A stretch of 64,000 bases of DNA from Gammaproteobacteria bacterium (GTDB lineage: Bacteria > Pseudomonadota > Gammaproteobacteria > Steroidobacterales > Woeseiaceae), in the NCBI GenBank assembly GCA_029863305.1, contig JAOTVR010000002.1, positions 1 to 64,000 of the forward strand. Direction: 5' to 3'. The position numbers and the translations under genes are program-made. Position 1 is the stretch's first letter. Every line of letters starts with the position of its first letter. Below, in pieces: positions 48,512 to 57,645 of this stretch. The notes under the pieces are model-generated. The model was given only the letters and a program-made list of their open reading frames with translations. It had not been told where the DNA came from and made no database searches.

Positions 48512-49909
48512 ATGAATAGCGCTGGCATCGTAACAATGTCGTATATCGCTGCGACGGTCCTTTTCATTCTCGCCCTCGGCGGACTTTCCAATCCGGAAAC
48601 GGCACGTCGAGGAAACTGGTACGGCATAGCAGGCATGGCAATCGCGCTGCTGGCGACCATCCTCGGAGTCGTTACACAGCAATACGTGACCCTCATTGTT
48701 GCGTTGCTGATCGGTGGCAGCATTGGCCTGATACTGGCGCGTCGCGTACAGATGACCCAGATGCCCGAGCTTGTCGCCATCCTGCACAGCCTCGTCGGAC
48801 TTGCGGCTGTCATGGTCGGTTTCGCCAGCTTCATGGATCCGTCCGCACATTTCGAGGGTGTGGAACACACGATTCACAACATCGAGGTTTATCTCGGCAT
48901 CCTCATTGGTGCGGTCACCTTTTCGGGATCGGTCATCGCGTTCGGCAAGTTGAGTGCCCGCATCAGCGGCACTCCACTGACCCTGCCCGGACGGCATTTG
49001 TTCAATCTCGGGCTGTTGATTGCCGCGATATGGTTTGGTCGCGAGTTCGTGCTGCAAGCGGCCGCAGGCGGTGGACTCGAGCCCCTGATCATCATGACGG
49101 TCATCGCGCTGATCTTCGGCATTCACATGGTGATGGCGATCGGCGGAGCAGACATGCCCGTGGTTGTCTCGATGCTGAACAGCTACTCCGGTTGGGCGGC
49201 CGCCGCGACGGGATTCATGCTCAGCAACGACCTGCTGATCGTAACGGGCGCGCTGGTCGGCTCGAGCGGTGCAATTCTCAGCTACATCATGTGTCGTGCG
49301 ATGAACCGAAAATTCCTCGCGGTGATCGCAGGCGGATTCGGTACGGGTGGTGGCACAGTTGCCAGCGTTGGCGGCGAACAGCAGGGCGAAGTCGTACCAA
49401 TCGACGCCCAGGAAACCGCAGCTCTGCTCGCTGGTGCAAGAGAAGTGATGATCGTCCCGGGGTACGGCATGGCGGTCGCCCAGGCACAGCACATTGTTTA
49501 CGAGATCACACGCGCTCTGCGCGATAGCAAGGTCAACGTGCGTTTCGGCATTCACCCAGTCGCCGGACGTATGCCGGGACACATGAATGTTCTGCTTGCC
49601 GAAGCGAAGGTGCCGTACGATATCGTCTTCGAAATGGACGAGGTCAATGAAGACTTCCCCAACGTCGATGTGTCGATCGTAATTGGCGCGAACGACATCG
49701 TGAATCCATCGGCACAAGAAGAGCCCGACAGCCCGATTGCGGGGATGCCGGTGCTCGAGGTGTGGAAAGGCAAGACGACAATCGTGCTGAAACGCAGTAT
49801 GGCGACGGGCTATGCCGGTGTGCAGAACCCATTGTTCTTCAAGGAGAACACGCGGATGTTGTTCGGCGACGCCAAAGACAGCCTCGATGCGGTGTTCAAA
49901 GCATTGTGA
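48512..49909 (+). CDS. pntB: NAD(P) transhydrogenase subunit beta
   Basis: Beta subunit of 465 residues: about nine membrane helices (1-270) forming the proton channel, then the NADP(H)-binding domain III (about 290-465) with [33 protein letters not shown] and [15 protein letters not shown] 48512 is chosen over 48452, which lies inside pntA. Produces NADPH that glutathione reductase and biosynthesis draw on. Confidence 0.97.
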   Translation: MNSAGIVTMSYIAATVLFILALGGLSNPETARRGNWYGIAGMAIALLATILGVVTQQYVTLIVALLIGGSIGLILARRVQMTQMPELVAILHSLVGLAAVMVGFASFMDPSAHFEGVEHTIHNIEVYLGILIGAVTFSGSVIAFGKLSARISGTPLTLPGRHLFNLGLLIAAIWFGREFVLQAAAGGGLEPLIIMTVIALIFGIHMVMAIGGADMPVVVSMLNSYSGWAAAATGFMLSNDLLIVTGALVGSSGAILSYIMCRAMNRKFLAVIAGGFGTGGGTVASVGGEQQGEVVPIDAQETAALLAGAREVMIVPGYGMAVAQAQHIVYEITRALRDSKVNVRFGIHPVAGRMPGHMNVLLAEAKVPYDIVFEMDEVNEDFPNVDVSIVIGANDIVNPSAQEEPDSPIAGMPVLEVWKGKTTIVLKRSMATGYAGVQNPLFFKENTRMLFGDAKDSLDAVFKAL

Positions 49910-49987
49910 CGAATCGTATTGCTTTTTGACACGCGATCGGCAAACTTAGGAAGCATACAGTCGCGCAGGGCGCGATGAGGCTTACCG

Positions 49988-50641
49988 ATGCTTGCAGGAA
50001 TCGCTTCCGATATCTCGCAGCAGGTGCTGCGAACGGATGTAGCTGGGATGCCACTCGAGTGGATTGACTACCGGGAGGCGGTCCGGCTGTACCATGCCGA
50101 TCAGGTCGCCTATCAGACCGGAACGCTCCTCTACACCGTCTTTGGCGGATACAGCAGCATCGACGGTACCCGCAGCAAGGTCGACGTCAACTCGATCATC
50201 GCCACGCATGGCACGAGTCAGGGTCTTTCCCGCAATCGCGACAAGTATGTTCCCCCACTCAATAATCGAACGCTGTTCAAGCGCGATGCAAACCTGTGCC
50301 TGTATTGCGCGATGCGCTATCCGACTCGTGACCTGACTCGCGATCACATCACGCCGATCTCGAAGGGTGGTGGCGACACCTGGAATAATGTCGCGACGGC
50401 CTGTCGCCGCTGTAACAATTACAAAGGCGGGCGCACACCTGAGCAGGCGGCCATGCAGTTGATCGCTGTTCCGTTCACGCCCACGTACGCTGAGTACATC
50501 TATCTCAAGGGGCGCCGGGTTCTCGCTGATCAAATGCAGTATCTGCTTGCACACATTCCGCGCTCGAGCCCGCTACACGCGCGATTGAGCGGCCATCTCG
50601 CCGACGGCAAGGAAATCGTCGACGTTCACTTTCATGAATAA
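49988..50641 (+). CDS. HNH endonuclease
   Basis: Protein of 217 residues with a central HNH module: zinc pairs Cys104/Cys107 (LCLYC) and Cys139/Cys142 (ACRRCN), catalytic DH (119-120) in RDHITPISKGGGDTWNN. N- and C-terminal parts are family-specific. This stand-alone chromosomal HNH type is common in proteobacteria outside restriction loci; no methylase or mobile element lies nearby. It follows pntB by 78 bases. Biological role unknown. Confidence 0.9.
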   Translation: MLAGIASDISQQVLRTDVAGMPLEWIDYREAVRLYHADQVAYQTGTLLYTVFGGYSSIDGTRSKVDVNSIIATHGTSQGLSRNRDKYVPPLNNRTLFKRDANLCLYCAMRYPTRDLTRDHITPISKGGGDTWNNVATACRRCNNYKGGRTPEQAAMQLIAVPFTPTYAEYIYLKGRRVLADQMQYLLAHIPRSSPLHARLSGHLADGKEIVDVHFHE

Positions 50642-50653
50642 CGGTGCCGATCT

Positions 50654-50724
50654 CGAGCGGGGTGTCTGCTGCGCGAAGTAAAGCGCAGCGAAGCGAGCCG
50701 TGAGTGAAGCAAATGCCCCGCTCG
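50654..50724. repeat. Structured dispersed repeat, copy B
   Basis: Outer 9-bp perfect arms CGAGCGGGG/CCCCGCTCG (50654-50662 and 50716-50724) enclose an inner 7-bp stem GCTGCGC/GCGCAGC (50668-50674 and 50683-50689). The inner part (50674-50704) matches copy A at 39221-39252 on the opposite strand. It fills most of the 111-base gap between the HNH and exonuclease genes. The form suggests a small non-coding mobile repeat or a structured mRNA element. Confidence 0.65.
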
Positions 50725-50752
50725 TGTATCCGCGTGGCTATACTTGGGTGTA

Positions 50753-51643
50753 ATGCAATATCTCATCGACGCGAGTGTTTACGTGTTTCGGGCCTACTAC
50801 TCGATGCCCGAGGATATGGTTGACGGTGACGGCAACCCCATCAACGCTTTGTACGGATTCTGCAGGTTCCTCGGCGACTTCATGGAGCAGGTCAATCCGG
50901 AACACATCGCCGTGCTCTTCGATGAGAGTCTTTCGAAGTCTTTTCGTACGGAAATCTATCCCGAGTACAAGGCCAATCGAGACCCGGCACCCGAGGACCT
51001 CAAGCGCCAGTTTGGTCAGTGCCGGCGCTTCACTCGTGCGCTGGGCATCATGGACTGGGGGAGTCCAAGATACGAAGCCGACGACCTGATCGGGACGCTC
51101 GTAGAGCACGGACGGTCTGTCAACCGGCCGTCAACCATCGTCACGCGTGACAAAGACCTGGCCCAGTTATTATCGCCGGACGATGTCTTCTGGGACTTCG
51201 CCGGCAAAGGCAAGATCGGTTACGAACAGGTTGTCGACGTGTTCGGCGTGCCGCCCGAACAGATCGCCGACTTTCTCGCGCTCGCGGGTGATGCCGTGGA
51301 CAACATCAAAGGAGTGCCGGGTGTCGGCAAGAAGACGGCGACGGTGTTGCTGGAAAACTTCGGCAGCCTCGATAGTATCTACGACAATCTCGACAACGTG
51401 CATGAAATAAACGTACGTGGATCCAGGACACTGGGTGAGAAACTGGCAAAGCACAAAGACGCGGCATACCTCGCGCGGAGACTGACCGGGATTGCCTGCG
51501 ATGCGCCGCTCGACGATGCCGAAACGTCGTTGCGGAGATCACGGCCGAAACTCGGCGATATCAATGCACTGTTCGATGAGGCGGATATCGGTACGGCGCT
51601 GCGGCGGCAAGCTGAGCGAATATCGGATCTGAGCTGCGATTAG
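50753..51643 (+). CDS. 5'-3' exonuclease (FEN/PIN and H3TH type)
   Basis: Flap-endonuclease-like protein of 296 residues, like the 5' nuclease part of DNA polymerase I. The opening LIDASVYVFRAYY, acidic metal sites (VLFDESLSKSFR, YEADDLIGTL, TRDKDLAQLL) and the H3TH segment GDAVDNIKGVPGVGKKTATVLL are all seen. It would remove RNA primers or flaps. ATG 50753 is used; an upstream TTG (50744) adds three residues. Its 3' end overlaps the broken start of the kinase frame that follows. Confidence 0.93.
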   Translation: MQYLIDASVYVFRAYYSMPEDMVDGDGNPINALYGFCRFLGDFMEQVNPEHIAVLFDESLSKSFRTEIYPEYKANRDPAPEDLKRQFGQCRRFTRALGIMDWGSPRYEADDLIGTLVEHGRSVNRPSTIVTRDKDLAQLLSPDDVFWDFAGKGKIGYEQVVDVFGVPPEQIADFLALAGDAVDNIKGVPGVGKKTATVLLENFGSLDSIYDNLDNVHEINVRGSRTLGEKLAKHKDAAYLARRLTGIACDAPLDDAETSLRRSRPKLGDINALFDEADIGTALRRQAERISDLSCD

Positions 51644-51683
51644 CCGCGCCTTCCGCAAAACCGGCCCTGAATCCGCACTGGCC

Positions 51684-52385
51684 ATGTTTGAGGCCGAGGC
51701 GGACGGCCTGCGGGAAATTCAGGCAACGCGGACGATTCGTGTTCCGGAAATACTGGGGTGTGGCATCCAAAATGGCGAGAGCTTTCTCGAGCTCGAGCGC
51801 TTTACCTTCGATCGCGCAACGGCGGACACCGAGACAAAACTCGGTGAGCAGTTGGCCAGGTTACATCGTCACACGGCAGAGCGATTTGGCTGGTTTCGCG
51901 ACAATACGATAGGGCCGACACCGCAGATCAATGGCTGGTCGGACGATTGGGTGGCGTTTTTCCGTGAGAAGCGACTCGACTATCAACTCGAGCTCGCTGC
52001 GGCGAACGGTTATGGCGGGGAGGTCAAAGTCCGGGGTAATCGCCTGTCGCGCGAACTGTCCGGATTATTCGAAAACTATGAGCCCGTTGCCTCGTTGCTC
52101 CATGGTGATCTCTGGGGTGGCAACTGGGGAAGTGTCAATGGCGAGCCGGTGCTATACGATCCGGCGGTCTATTACGGCGATCGGGAGTCCGATATCGCGA
52201 TGACAATGCTGTTTGGCGGCTTCGGCCGGCCATTCTACGAAGCGTATGAAAAGAGCTGGCCAATGGCGCCCGGGCACGAACGACGCCTCCGGCTGTACCA
52301 GCTGTATCACGTTCTCAATCATCTGAATCTTTTCGGCCGATCGTATCTGAATCGAGCAGTACGCCTGATCGAAGATCTGACCTAG
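51684..52385 (+). CDS. Fructosamine kinase family protein, N-terminally broken
   Basis: Kinase of the fructosamine-3-kinase fold, which phosphorylates ketoamine adducts on glycated proteins. The 233 residues from the ATG hold LAMFEAEADGL-type sequence, catalytic SLLHGDLWGGN and the metal-binding DPAVYYGDRESDIAM. The family needs about 50 more N-terminal residues with a GGxxNEAYR nucleotide loop. The frame does continue upstream and shows CGGKLSEYRI (51600-51629). A TGA at 51630-51632 then interrupts it, and this stretch lies inside the exonuclease 3' end. So the gene is probably a recent pseudogene or makes a truncated, inactive protein. A sequencing error is possible. Confidence 0.75.
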   Translation: MFEAEADGLREIQATRTIRVPEILGCGIQNGESFLELERFTFDRATADTETKLGEQLARLHRHTAERFGWFRDNTIGPTPQINGWSDDWVAFFREKRLDYQLELAAANGYGGEVKVRGNRLSRELSGLFENYEPVASLLHGDLWGGNWGSVNGEPVLYDPAVYYGDRESDIAMTMLFGGFGRPFYEAYEKSWPMAPGHERRLRLYQLYHVLNHLNLFGRSYLNRAVRLIEDLT

Positions 52386-53149
52386 CCAGGGAACTGACTC
52401 AGATCGTCGGACTCCTCGACTTCGATCGCTTCACCGAGAAAGTCCTCATCGAATCCATACAGCATCGTTCCTTCGGGCGCTTGCAGGGCAATGAATGCAC
52501 CCTCGAACCCGGGAAACTTCTGATGTGGTAAATCGTGCCTGGCGATCAACGCACTGATTGCGTCTTTGTCCTGGCAGCGGAAGCACAACGATGGCCCGCC
52601 AAGAGCAATACTCTCGGACAGGCCCAGCGGTGCGCCACCGGCATCGAAACGCATGTGAGTTGTCGGTTCTTCCCGCATGCGCAGCAAGTTCGGCGCTACG
52701 GAAGCCCAGAAGCGGGCGGCGCGAACAGCGTCGCGGACGGGCAAAGATAGCTCAAACCAGGTTCCGCAAACTGAATCATTATCGAATTGGTCACCGCCGG
52801 AAAATGTGCGCGCCTCGAGCATGGTGACCATATGGCCATCGCGATCGGCAAGGCGGAGCTCATTAAACACGTCTTCGTCAAGGCGCATGAAATTGAAATT
52901 GAAGCCGTGGTCGGTCATTGCGCGTGCGTGCCTGGCAAGATCCTGTTGCACGAACGAAATCGCCGGTGCATCGAAAACCCGGTCGTGAAGACCGATGCAC
53001 AATACGCCATCACTGACGACGGCATAACGGTGCGACCAGACTTCGCCGATTTCAAGCTCCGTAAAACCGAGTAGCTTGTAATAGCTGAGTGATTCGAGGA
53101 TATCCGGAGTGTGTACGCTGAACTCGAGAAAGCGACCCAGGCTGCTCAC
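52382..53149 (-). CDS. Two-module VOC family protein
   Basis: Protein of 255 residues with two glyoxalase-fold modules (about 5-118 and 128-240), so one chain could form a whole VOC site. The first opens FLEFSVHTPDILESLSYYKL; the second WFELSLPVRDAVRAARFW and ends in APEGTMLYGFDE. The C-terminus is acidic. It overlaps the hemH stop by 4 bases and is thus coupled to ferrochelatase. Metal ligands are not all clear, so enzymatic activity is uncertain. Confidence 0.8.
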   Translation of the reverse strand: MSSLGRFLEFSVHTPDILESLSYYKLLGFTELEIGEVWSHRYAVVSDGVLCIGLHDRVFDAPAISFVQQDLARHARAMTDHGFNFNFMRLDEDVFNELRLADRDGHMVTMLEARTFSGGDQFDNDSVCGTWFELSLPVRDAVRAARFWASVAPNLLRMREEPTTHMRFDAGGAPLGLSESIALGGPSLCFRCQDKDAISALIARHDLPHQKFPGFEGAFIALQAPEGTMLYGFDEDFLGEAIEVEESDDLSQFPG

Positions 53150-54258
53150 GATGACGCGCCCATGGCGAGCGCTCGCTGTCGCGACTTGTCCTGTTCGCGA
53201 GCAACGTCGCTGGCGCTCCAGTCCGGAGACGACTCGGGCCAGCCACTGATGTGTCTCTCGATCAAGCGGGTTAGAAACGCAACATGATCATCGCGGGCAT
53301 TGAGCGCCGCAATATAGTTGAGGGAGCCACCGCCTGCCGCGCTGAAAATTTCCGCATTCTGCATCGCGATCTCTTCGAGTGTTTCGAGACAATCGGCGGC
53401 AAATCCCGGACAGACAACATCGAGCCGGCCGACGCCCTGGCGGCCGAGTTCGGCGACCGTTTCATCGGTGTAGGGTCGCAACCACTCGGCGCGTCCGACG
53501 CGCGACTGAAACGTCACGACCCAATCCTCATTGGCGAGTTCCAGCGATTCTGCTATCAGACGCGCGGTCTTTTGGCACTGGCAGTGATAGGGGTCGCCTT
53601 TGAGCAAGGTTTCCCGTGGTACGCCGTGGAATGAGAACAGCAATTTCTCACCGCGGCCGTGTTGCTCCCAGTGCTCACGAATGTTCTGCGCCTGCGCGGC
53701 AATGTAGCCGCGCGAATCATGGTAGTGGCTGATAAAGCGAAACTCGGGAACCCAGCGCCAGCTCTGCATCTCGGCAGTGACCGCTTCGAAGACCGATGCT
53801 GTCGTTGTGCCTGAGTACTGAGGGTACAGCGGCAGGCAAACGATGCGCCGCGCTCCCTGCGCCTGAAGCCGACCGAGTGCGGCCGGGATAGACGGCTCCC
53901 CGTACGACATCCCCAGTTCGACATTGACGGTCCCGGAGATACGAGCGGTCAGTTGCTGGGCAATAGCGTCGCTAATGTCTCGCGAGTGCAGTAGCAGCGG
54001 TGAGCCGAATTCGGTCCAGATTTTCTGATAGACCTTTGCGGATCGGGCGGGGCGCACGCGCAGAATGTATCCATTCAGGATGATCCACCACAATGGCCGG
54101 GGGACCTCGATTACGCGCGGATCCGACAAAAACTGTTTGAGGTATCGTCGCACGGCTGCCGTCGTCGGCGCGTCGGGCGTGCCGAGGTTGACCAGCAGGA
54201 CGCCGAGGGACTCGGGCAGCCCATGCTCGTATTGCGGTGTGGATTGGAACGTCGGCAT
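53146..54258 (-). CDS. hemH: Ferrochelatase
   Basis: Inserts Fe2+ into protoporphyrin IX, the last step of haem synthesis. 370 residues from ATG 54258, which has AAAGG just upstream; an upstream start (54291) has none. Seen: LGVLLVNLGTPDAPT, VELGMSYGEPSIPAAL, FSFHGVPRETL with the active-site His, TFQSRVGRAEWLRPYTDE and CPGFAADCLETLEEI with the metal-site Glu. No membrane anchor. Confidence 0.96.
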   Translation of the reverse strand: MPTFQSTPQYEHGLPESLGVLLVNLGTPDAPTTAAVRRYLKQFLSDPRVIEVPRPLWWIILNGYILRVRPARSAKVYQKIWTEFGSPLLLHSRDISDAIAQQLTARISGTVNVELGMSYGEPSIPAALGRLQAQGARRIVCLPLYPQYSGTTTASVFEAVTAEMQSWRWVPEFRFISHYHDSRGYIAAQAQNIREHWEQHGRGEKLLFSFHGVPRETLLKGDPYHCQCQKTARLIAESLELANEDWVVTFQSRVGRAEWLRPYTDETVAELGRQGVGRLDVVCPGFAADCLETLEEIAMQNAEIFSAAGGGSLNYIAALNARDDHVAFLTRLIERHISGWPESSPDWSASDVAREQDKSRQRALAMGASS

Positions 54259-54371
54259 GTGCCTTTCAAGCCATCTCGGACGCGCTAACATTAAACCAAA
54301 GGTCGTTCCTGCGCCACCAGGCAGGTCTATAATCCTTTGTCTTGATTGGAAATTGTCACAAGAAGCGAAGC

Positions 54372-54806
54372 ATGAACCCGGAATCTGAAAGTGCTAACAG
54401 TCACCCTCCCCTGTGGACTCTGATACGCGATATCGCGGTCCTGCAGGTCAAACTCATCGTTGACGGCGCTCGCGACCTGATACTGGTTCCTGCGTCGCTG
54501 ATCGCGGGTGTCGTCAGTCTGGTGAGGACAAAGGACGGTAAGCCGGGTCCCGAGTTTTATACCTTGATTGGTGTCGGCAAGCAGAGCGAGCACTGGATCA
54601 ATCTGTTCGGAGCGCTGAAGAATGCGCCGCCGCAAGTCGTCGAAGAGAATCGCTTTGGTGACGGCGATATCGATCAGGTCGTAGCGCGACTCGAGTCATT
54701 CCTTGTCGACGAATACAAGCGAGGTGCGGTCACGTCGCAAGCGAAGGAGCGGATCGAGAAAGCGATGGCGGCCATGCAGCGCCGTCGTAATGAAGACGAA
54801 CACTGA
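54372..54806 (+). CDS. Conserved hypothetical protein
   Basis: Protein of 144 residues. A hydrophobic stretch (about 24-51, DIAVLQVKLIVDGARDLILV and onward) may be membrane-associated; the rest is soluble with a basic, coiled C-terminal helix (QAKERIEKAMAAMQRRRNED). ATG 54372 is preferred to 54342 for the ribosome-site-like GAAGCGAAG. I do not recognise the family. It diverges from hemH across 113 bases. Confidence 0.7.
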   Translation: MNPESESANSHPPLWTLIRDIAVLQVKLIVDGARDLILVPASLIAGVVSLVRTKDGKPGPEFYTLIGVGKQSEHWINLFGALKNAPPQVVEENRFGDGDIDQVVARLESFLVDEYKRGAVTSQAKERIEKAMAAMQRRRNEDEH

Positions 54807-54849
54807 GATTCGTCTCATTCGCGGACCGAATTACACGGCCATGCCGCTC

Positions 54850-56136
54850 TTAGGCGGCTTCCATGATCGCAGCGACACCCATGCCGCCAGCCGTGCACAC
54901 CGATATAAGGCCGCGGCCCGAACCGTTTTCGCTCAGCAGCTTCGCCATCGTCGCGACGATGCGTGCGCCGGTGGCAGCGAACGGATGGCCAATTGCGAGG
55001 CTGCCCCCTTTGACGTTGAGCTTGGATAAGTCAATGGGGCCCATCGCCTGGTTACGGCCGAGGCGGTCGCGGCAAAACTGTTCGGACTGCCAGGCCTTCA
55101 AGGTTGCGATCGTCTGCGCCGCAAAAGCCTCGTGAATCTCGTAGAAATCGAAGTCCTGCAAGCGCAGGTTGGCGGCCTTGAGCATTTCCGACACGGCATA
55201 TGCGGGGGCCATCAGCAGGCCCTCGTCATTGACGAAGTTCACGGCGGCGACTTTTACAAAAGTCAGGTAGGCTGATACGGGCAGATTCTTCAGGCGCGCC
55301 CAGTCTTCGGACGCAAGCAATACAGCGGCGGCACCGTCGGTCAATGGCGTGCTGTTACCTGCCGTCATTGTCGCGTCTTCGCCCTTGTCAAATACGGGCT
55401 TCAATGCCGAGAGTTTCTCGAACGTCGTATCGCGGCGAACATTATTGTCCTCTTCGCAGTCCATGAAGGGTACAACCATGTCCTCGTACCAACCCGCGTC
55501 GTAGGCCGCAGCAGCTTTGACATGACTTGCCAACGCAAGTTGATCCTGATGTTCGCGCGGAATCTCCCACTGCTTCGCAGTGATTTCCATGCTTTGGCCC
55601 ATCGAGAGTCCGGTGCGTGGCTCGGTTACACCAGGGAACGCAGGTTTGAAGTGTGACGGCCGCAGGCGAAACCACGGCAGTATGCGCTGCATCGCAGAAC
55701 GCGCAGCATAGACGTCCAGGAGAATGGACCGGTAGTCGTCGTTGTATACGATCGGTGCGTCACTGATGGTGTCAGTGCCTCCCGCGATGCCGGAGTCGAT
55801 CTGTCCAAGCGCGATCTTGTTCGCGATCATCGCGCAGGCCTCGAGGCTCGTGCCGCAGGCGCGCTGCAGGTCAACGCCCGGTGTTTGTGGCGACAGTCCC
55901 GCGTCGAGTAAGGATTCGCGCGCCAGATTCCAATCGCGCGAATGCTTGATGACGGCGCCCAGCGCGACATCACCGAGCGTCTGCCCTTTAAGATCGTATT
56001 TGTTGATGAGGCCGCCGAGCGCGGCAGCCATCAGGTCCTGGTTGGAACACTTTCGATAAACTGAATGCGACCGGCAAAACGGGATTCGGGAACCCCCGAT
56101 AACTGCAACTCGATTAGCTCGACCATCGTGCAACAT
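54850..56136 (-). CDS. Acetyl-CoA C-acyltransferase (thiolase)
   Basis: Thiolase of 428 residues acting in fatty-acid beta-oxidation or ketoacyl-CoA metabolism. Nucleophile Cys94 (DLQRACGTSLEA), NEAFA-type loop reading YEIHEAFAAQT, GGSLAIGHPFAATGARI with the catalytic His and second Cys in CTAGGMG are all intact. Length and sequence style are nearer FadI/long-chain 3-ketoacyl-CoA thiolase than PhaA. The ATG at 56136 with GGAG upstream is chosen; the open frame continues upstream only as antisense to the MATE gene. No beta-oxidation partner is adjacent. Confidence 0.92.
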   Translation of the reverse strand: MLHDGRANRVAVIGGSRIPFCRSHSVYRKCSNQDLMAAALGGLINKYDLKGQTLGDVALGAVIKHSRDWNLARESLLDAGLSPQTPGVDLQRACGTSLEACAMIANKIALGQIDSGIAGGTDTISDAPIVYNDDYRSILLDVYAARSAMQRILPWFRLRPSHFKPAFPGVTEPRTGLSMGQSMEITAKQWEIPREHQDQLALASHVKAAAAYDAGWYEDMVVPFMDCEEDNNVRRDTTFEKLSALKPVFDKGEDATMTAGNSTPLTDGAAAVLLASEDWARLKNLPVSAYLTFVKVAAVNFVNDEGLLMAPAYAVSEMLKAANLRLQDFDFYEIHEAFAAQTIATLKAWQSEQFCRDRLGRNQAMGPIDLSKLNVKGGSLAIGHPFAATGARIVATMAKLLSENGSGRGLISVCTAGGMGVAAIMEAA

Positions 56137-56286
56137 GCGTTTTCTCCGTACAGATCTTGTGGCCTTGTGCGCGCCGTTAACTTTACACGATTCGCCCGCC
56201 GGATTCGCCCGCGATAACCGCCCCGCGAAGGGTGCGAATTTGCGCGGCGCTCCCATCTGCCGTCGGGAATGGGATACATTTGCCGA

Positions 56287-57636
56287 ATGTGGAGATCCGA
56301 GAATTGGCGCGAGGAAGTCCCGGCGCTTTTTCGTGTCGCCGGGCCACTCATCGTGAATAACCTTGCGGTCATCGGAATGCAATTCGCCGATACGGTCATG
56401 GCCGGTCGTCTGGGCGCGGAGTCGCTGGCCGCGGTTGCCGTCGGTGGCAGCGTCTGGTTTCTCGGTTTTACGCTGTGTCTGGGCATCCTGATGGCGATCT
56501 CGCCGATCGTGGCACGGCACTATGGCGCTGGTAACCTGCAACTGATCGGTCGTTATACGCGGCAAGGCATTTACATCGCCGTGACTTTCGGCGTGCTGCT
56601 GATCATCCTGGCTCACATTCTCGTGGAGCCGGTGCTTGTCGCGATAAGCATCGATCCAGGGTTTCGGGATATTACGGTTGGCTACGTGCTCGCTATCATA
56701 CCCGGCGCCCCCGCTATATTTGCGTTTCTGGCCCTGCGTTTTACGACAGAGGGAATCGGTCATACGAAACCCATCATGTACACGTCGATTTTCGCGTTGG
56801 TGTGCAACGTGTTCCTGAACTATGTGCTGATGTATGGCCACTTTGGTGCCCCGGCGCTCGGTGCGGTTGGCTGTGGCCTTGCGAGCGCAATCTCGATGTG
56901 GATCGTCATGTTGTCTCTGGTGATCCACACACTCGCGAGTCGTCGATTCCGGCCGTTAGCGATATTTTCCCGGTGGGAGCCGCCACGGCTGCCGGTGCTA
57001 AAAGAAATCGTAGTCCTGGGTGTACCCATCGCATTGACGATCACAGCCGAGGCGGGGCTGTTCAATGCCGTGTCGATCCTGATGGGAACTCGTGGAGCCG
57101 CGATTGCGGCTGCGCACCAGATCGCCATCAACTTCTCAGCGACAATGTTCATGATTCCGCTTGCGCTGAATTCTGCTATCACAATTCGTGTCGGGCACGC
57201 GCTGGGAGCCGGCAACACCGATGCGGCCCGATTCAGCGGCGCATTGGGTATTTTGATTTGTGGCCTGTTTATGAGCCTCTCTGCGGCATTTCTACTGGTA
57301 TTTCGCGATACGGTGGTCAGCGTTTATACAAATGACCAGTCTGTTTCGAGTATCGCCATAAGCCTGTTACTGATGGCCGCGGTGTTTCAGGTAGCGGATG
57401 GCGTGCAGATAGGCGCAGCGGGTGCGTTGCGCGGATTCAAGGACACCCGGGTACCGATGGTGATCAACATATTTGCCTACTGGGTGCTGGCCTTCCCGCT
57501 TGCTTACCTCGCAGCCGTCACATTCAAATCACCTCCAAGCTACGTCTGGGGCGGATTTGTCATCGGTCTCACTGTCGCGGCGATATTGCTGACCTGGCGC
57601 TACGCGAGGATTACTCGCAAGTACCTGGCGGACTGA
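56287..57636 (+). CDS. MATE family efflux transporter
   Basis: Inner-membrane antiporter of 449 residues with about 12 helices in two pseudo-symmetric halves, likely Na+ or H+ driven export of cationic drugs (NorM-like). Typical stretches are PLIVNNLAVIGMQFADTVMA near the start, LGAVGCGLASAIS and the closing IGAAGALRGFKDTRVPM. ATG 56287 is used; an ATG at 56269 adds six residues. It diverges from the thiolase gene across 150 bases. Confidence 0.93.
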   Translation: MWRSENWREEVPALFRVAGPLIVNNLAVIGMQFADTVMAGRLGAESLAAVAVGGSVWFLGFTLCLGILMAISPIVARHYGAGNLQLIGRYTRQGIYIAVTFGVLLIILAHILVEPVLVAISIDPGFRDITVGYVLAIIPGAPAIFAFLALRFTTEGIGHTKPIMYTSIFALVCNVFLNYVLMYGHFGAPALGAVGCGLASAISMWIVMLSLVIHTLASRRFRPLAIFSRWEPPRLPVLKEIVVLGVPIALTITAEAGLFNAVSILMGTRGAAIAAAHQIAINFSATMFMIPLALNSAITIRVGHALGAGNTDAARFSGALGILICGLFMSLSAAFLLVFRDTVVSVYTNDQSVSSIAISLLLMAAVFQVADGVQIGAAGALRGFKDTRVPMVINIFAYWVLAFPLAYLAAVTFKSPPSYVWGGFVIGLTVAAILLTWRYARITRKYLAD

Positions 57637-57645
57637 CGGCGCTGC

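Noticed and set aside
48494-49717. Antisense frame of 407 codons over pntB
   Set aside because: His/Asp-rich composition with no domain pattern; explained as a shadow of pntB.
49988-50641. Restriction or homing system around the HNH gene
   Set aside because: No methylase, intron or phage gene is near; neighbours are pntB and a housekeeping-type exonuclease.
54794-54815. Terminator after the hypothetical gene at 54372
   Set aside because: AGACGAA/TTCGTCT can pair over the stop codon, but the stem is AT-rich and no T-run follows.
56137-56928. Upstream extension of the thiolase frame
   Set aside because: It is antisense to the MATE transporter; the thiolase N-terminus is complete from 56136.
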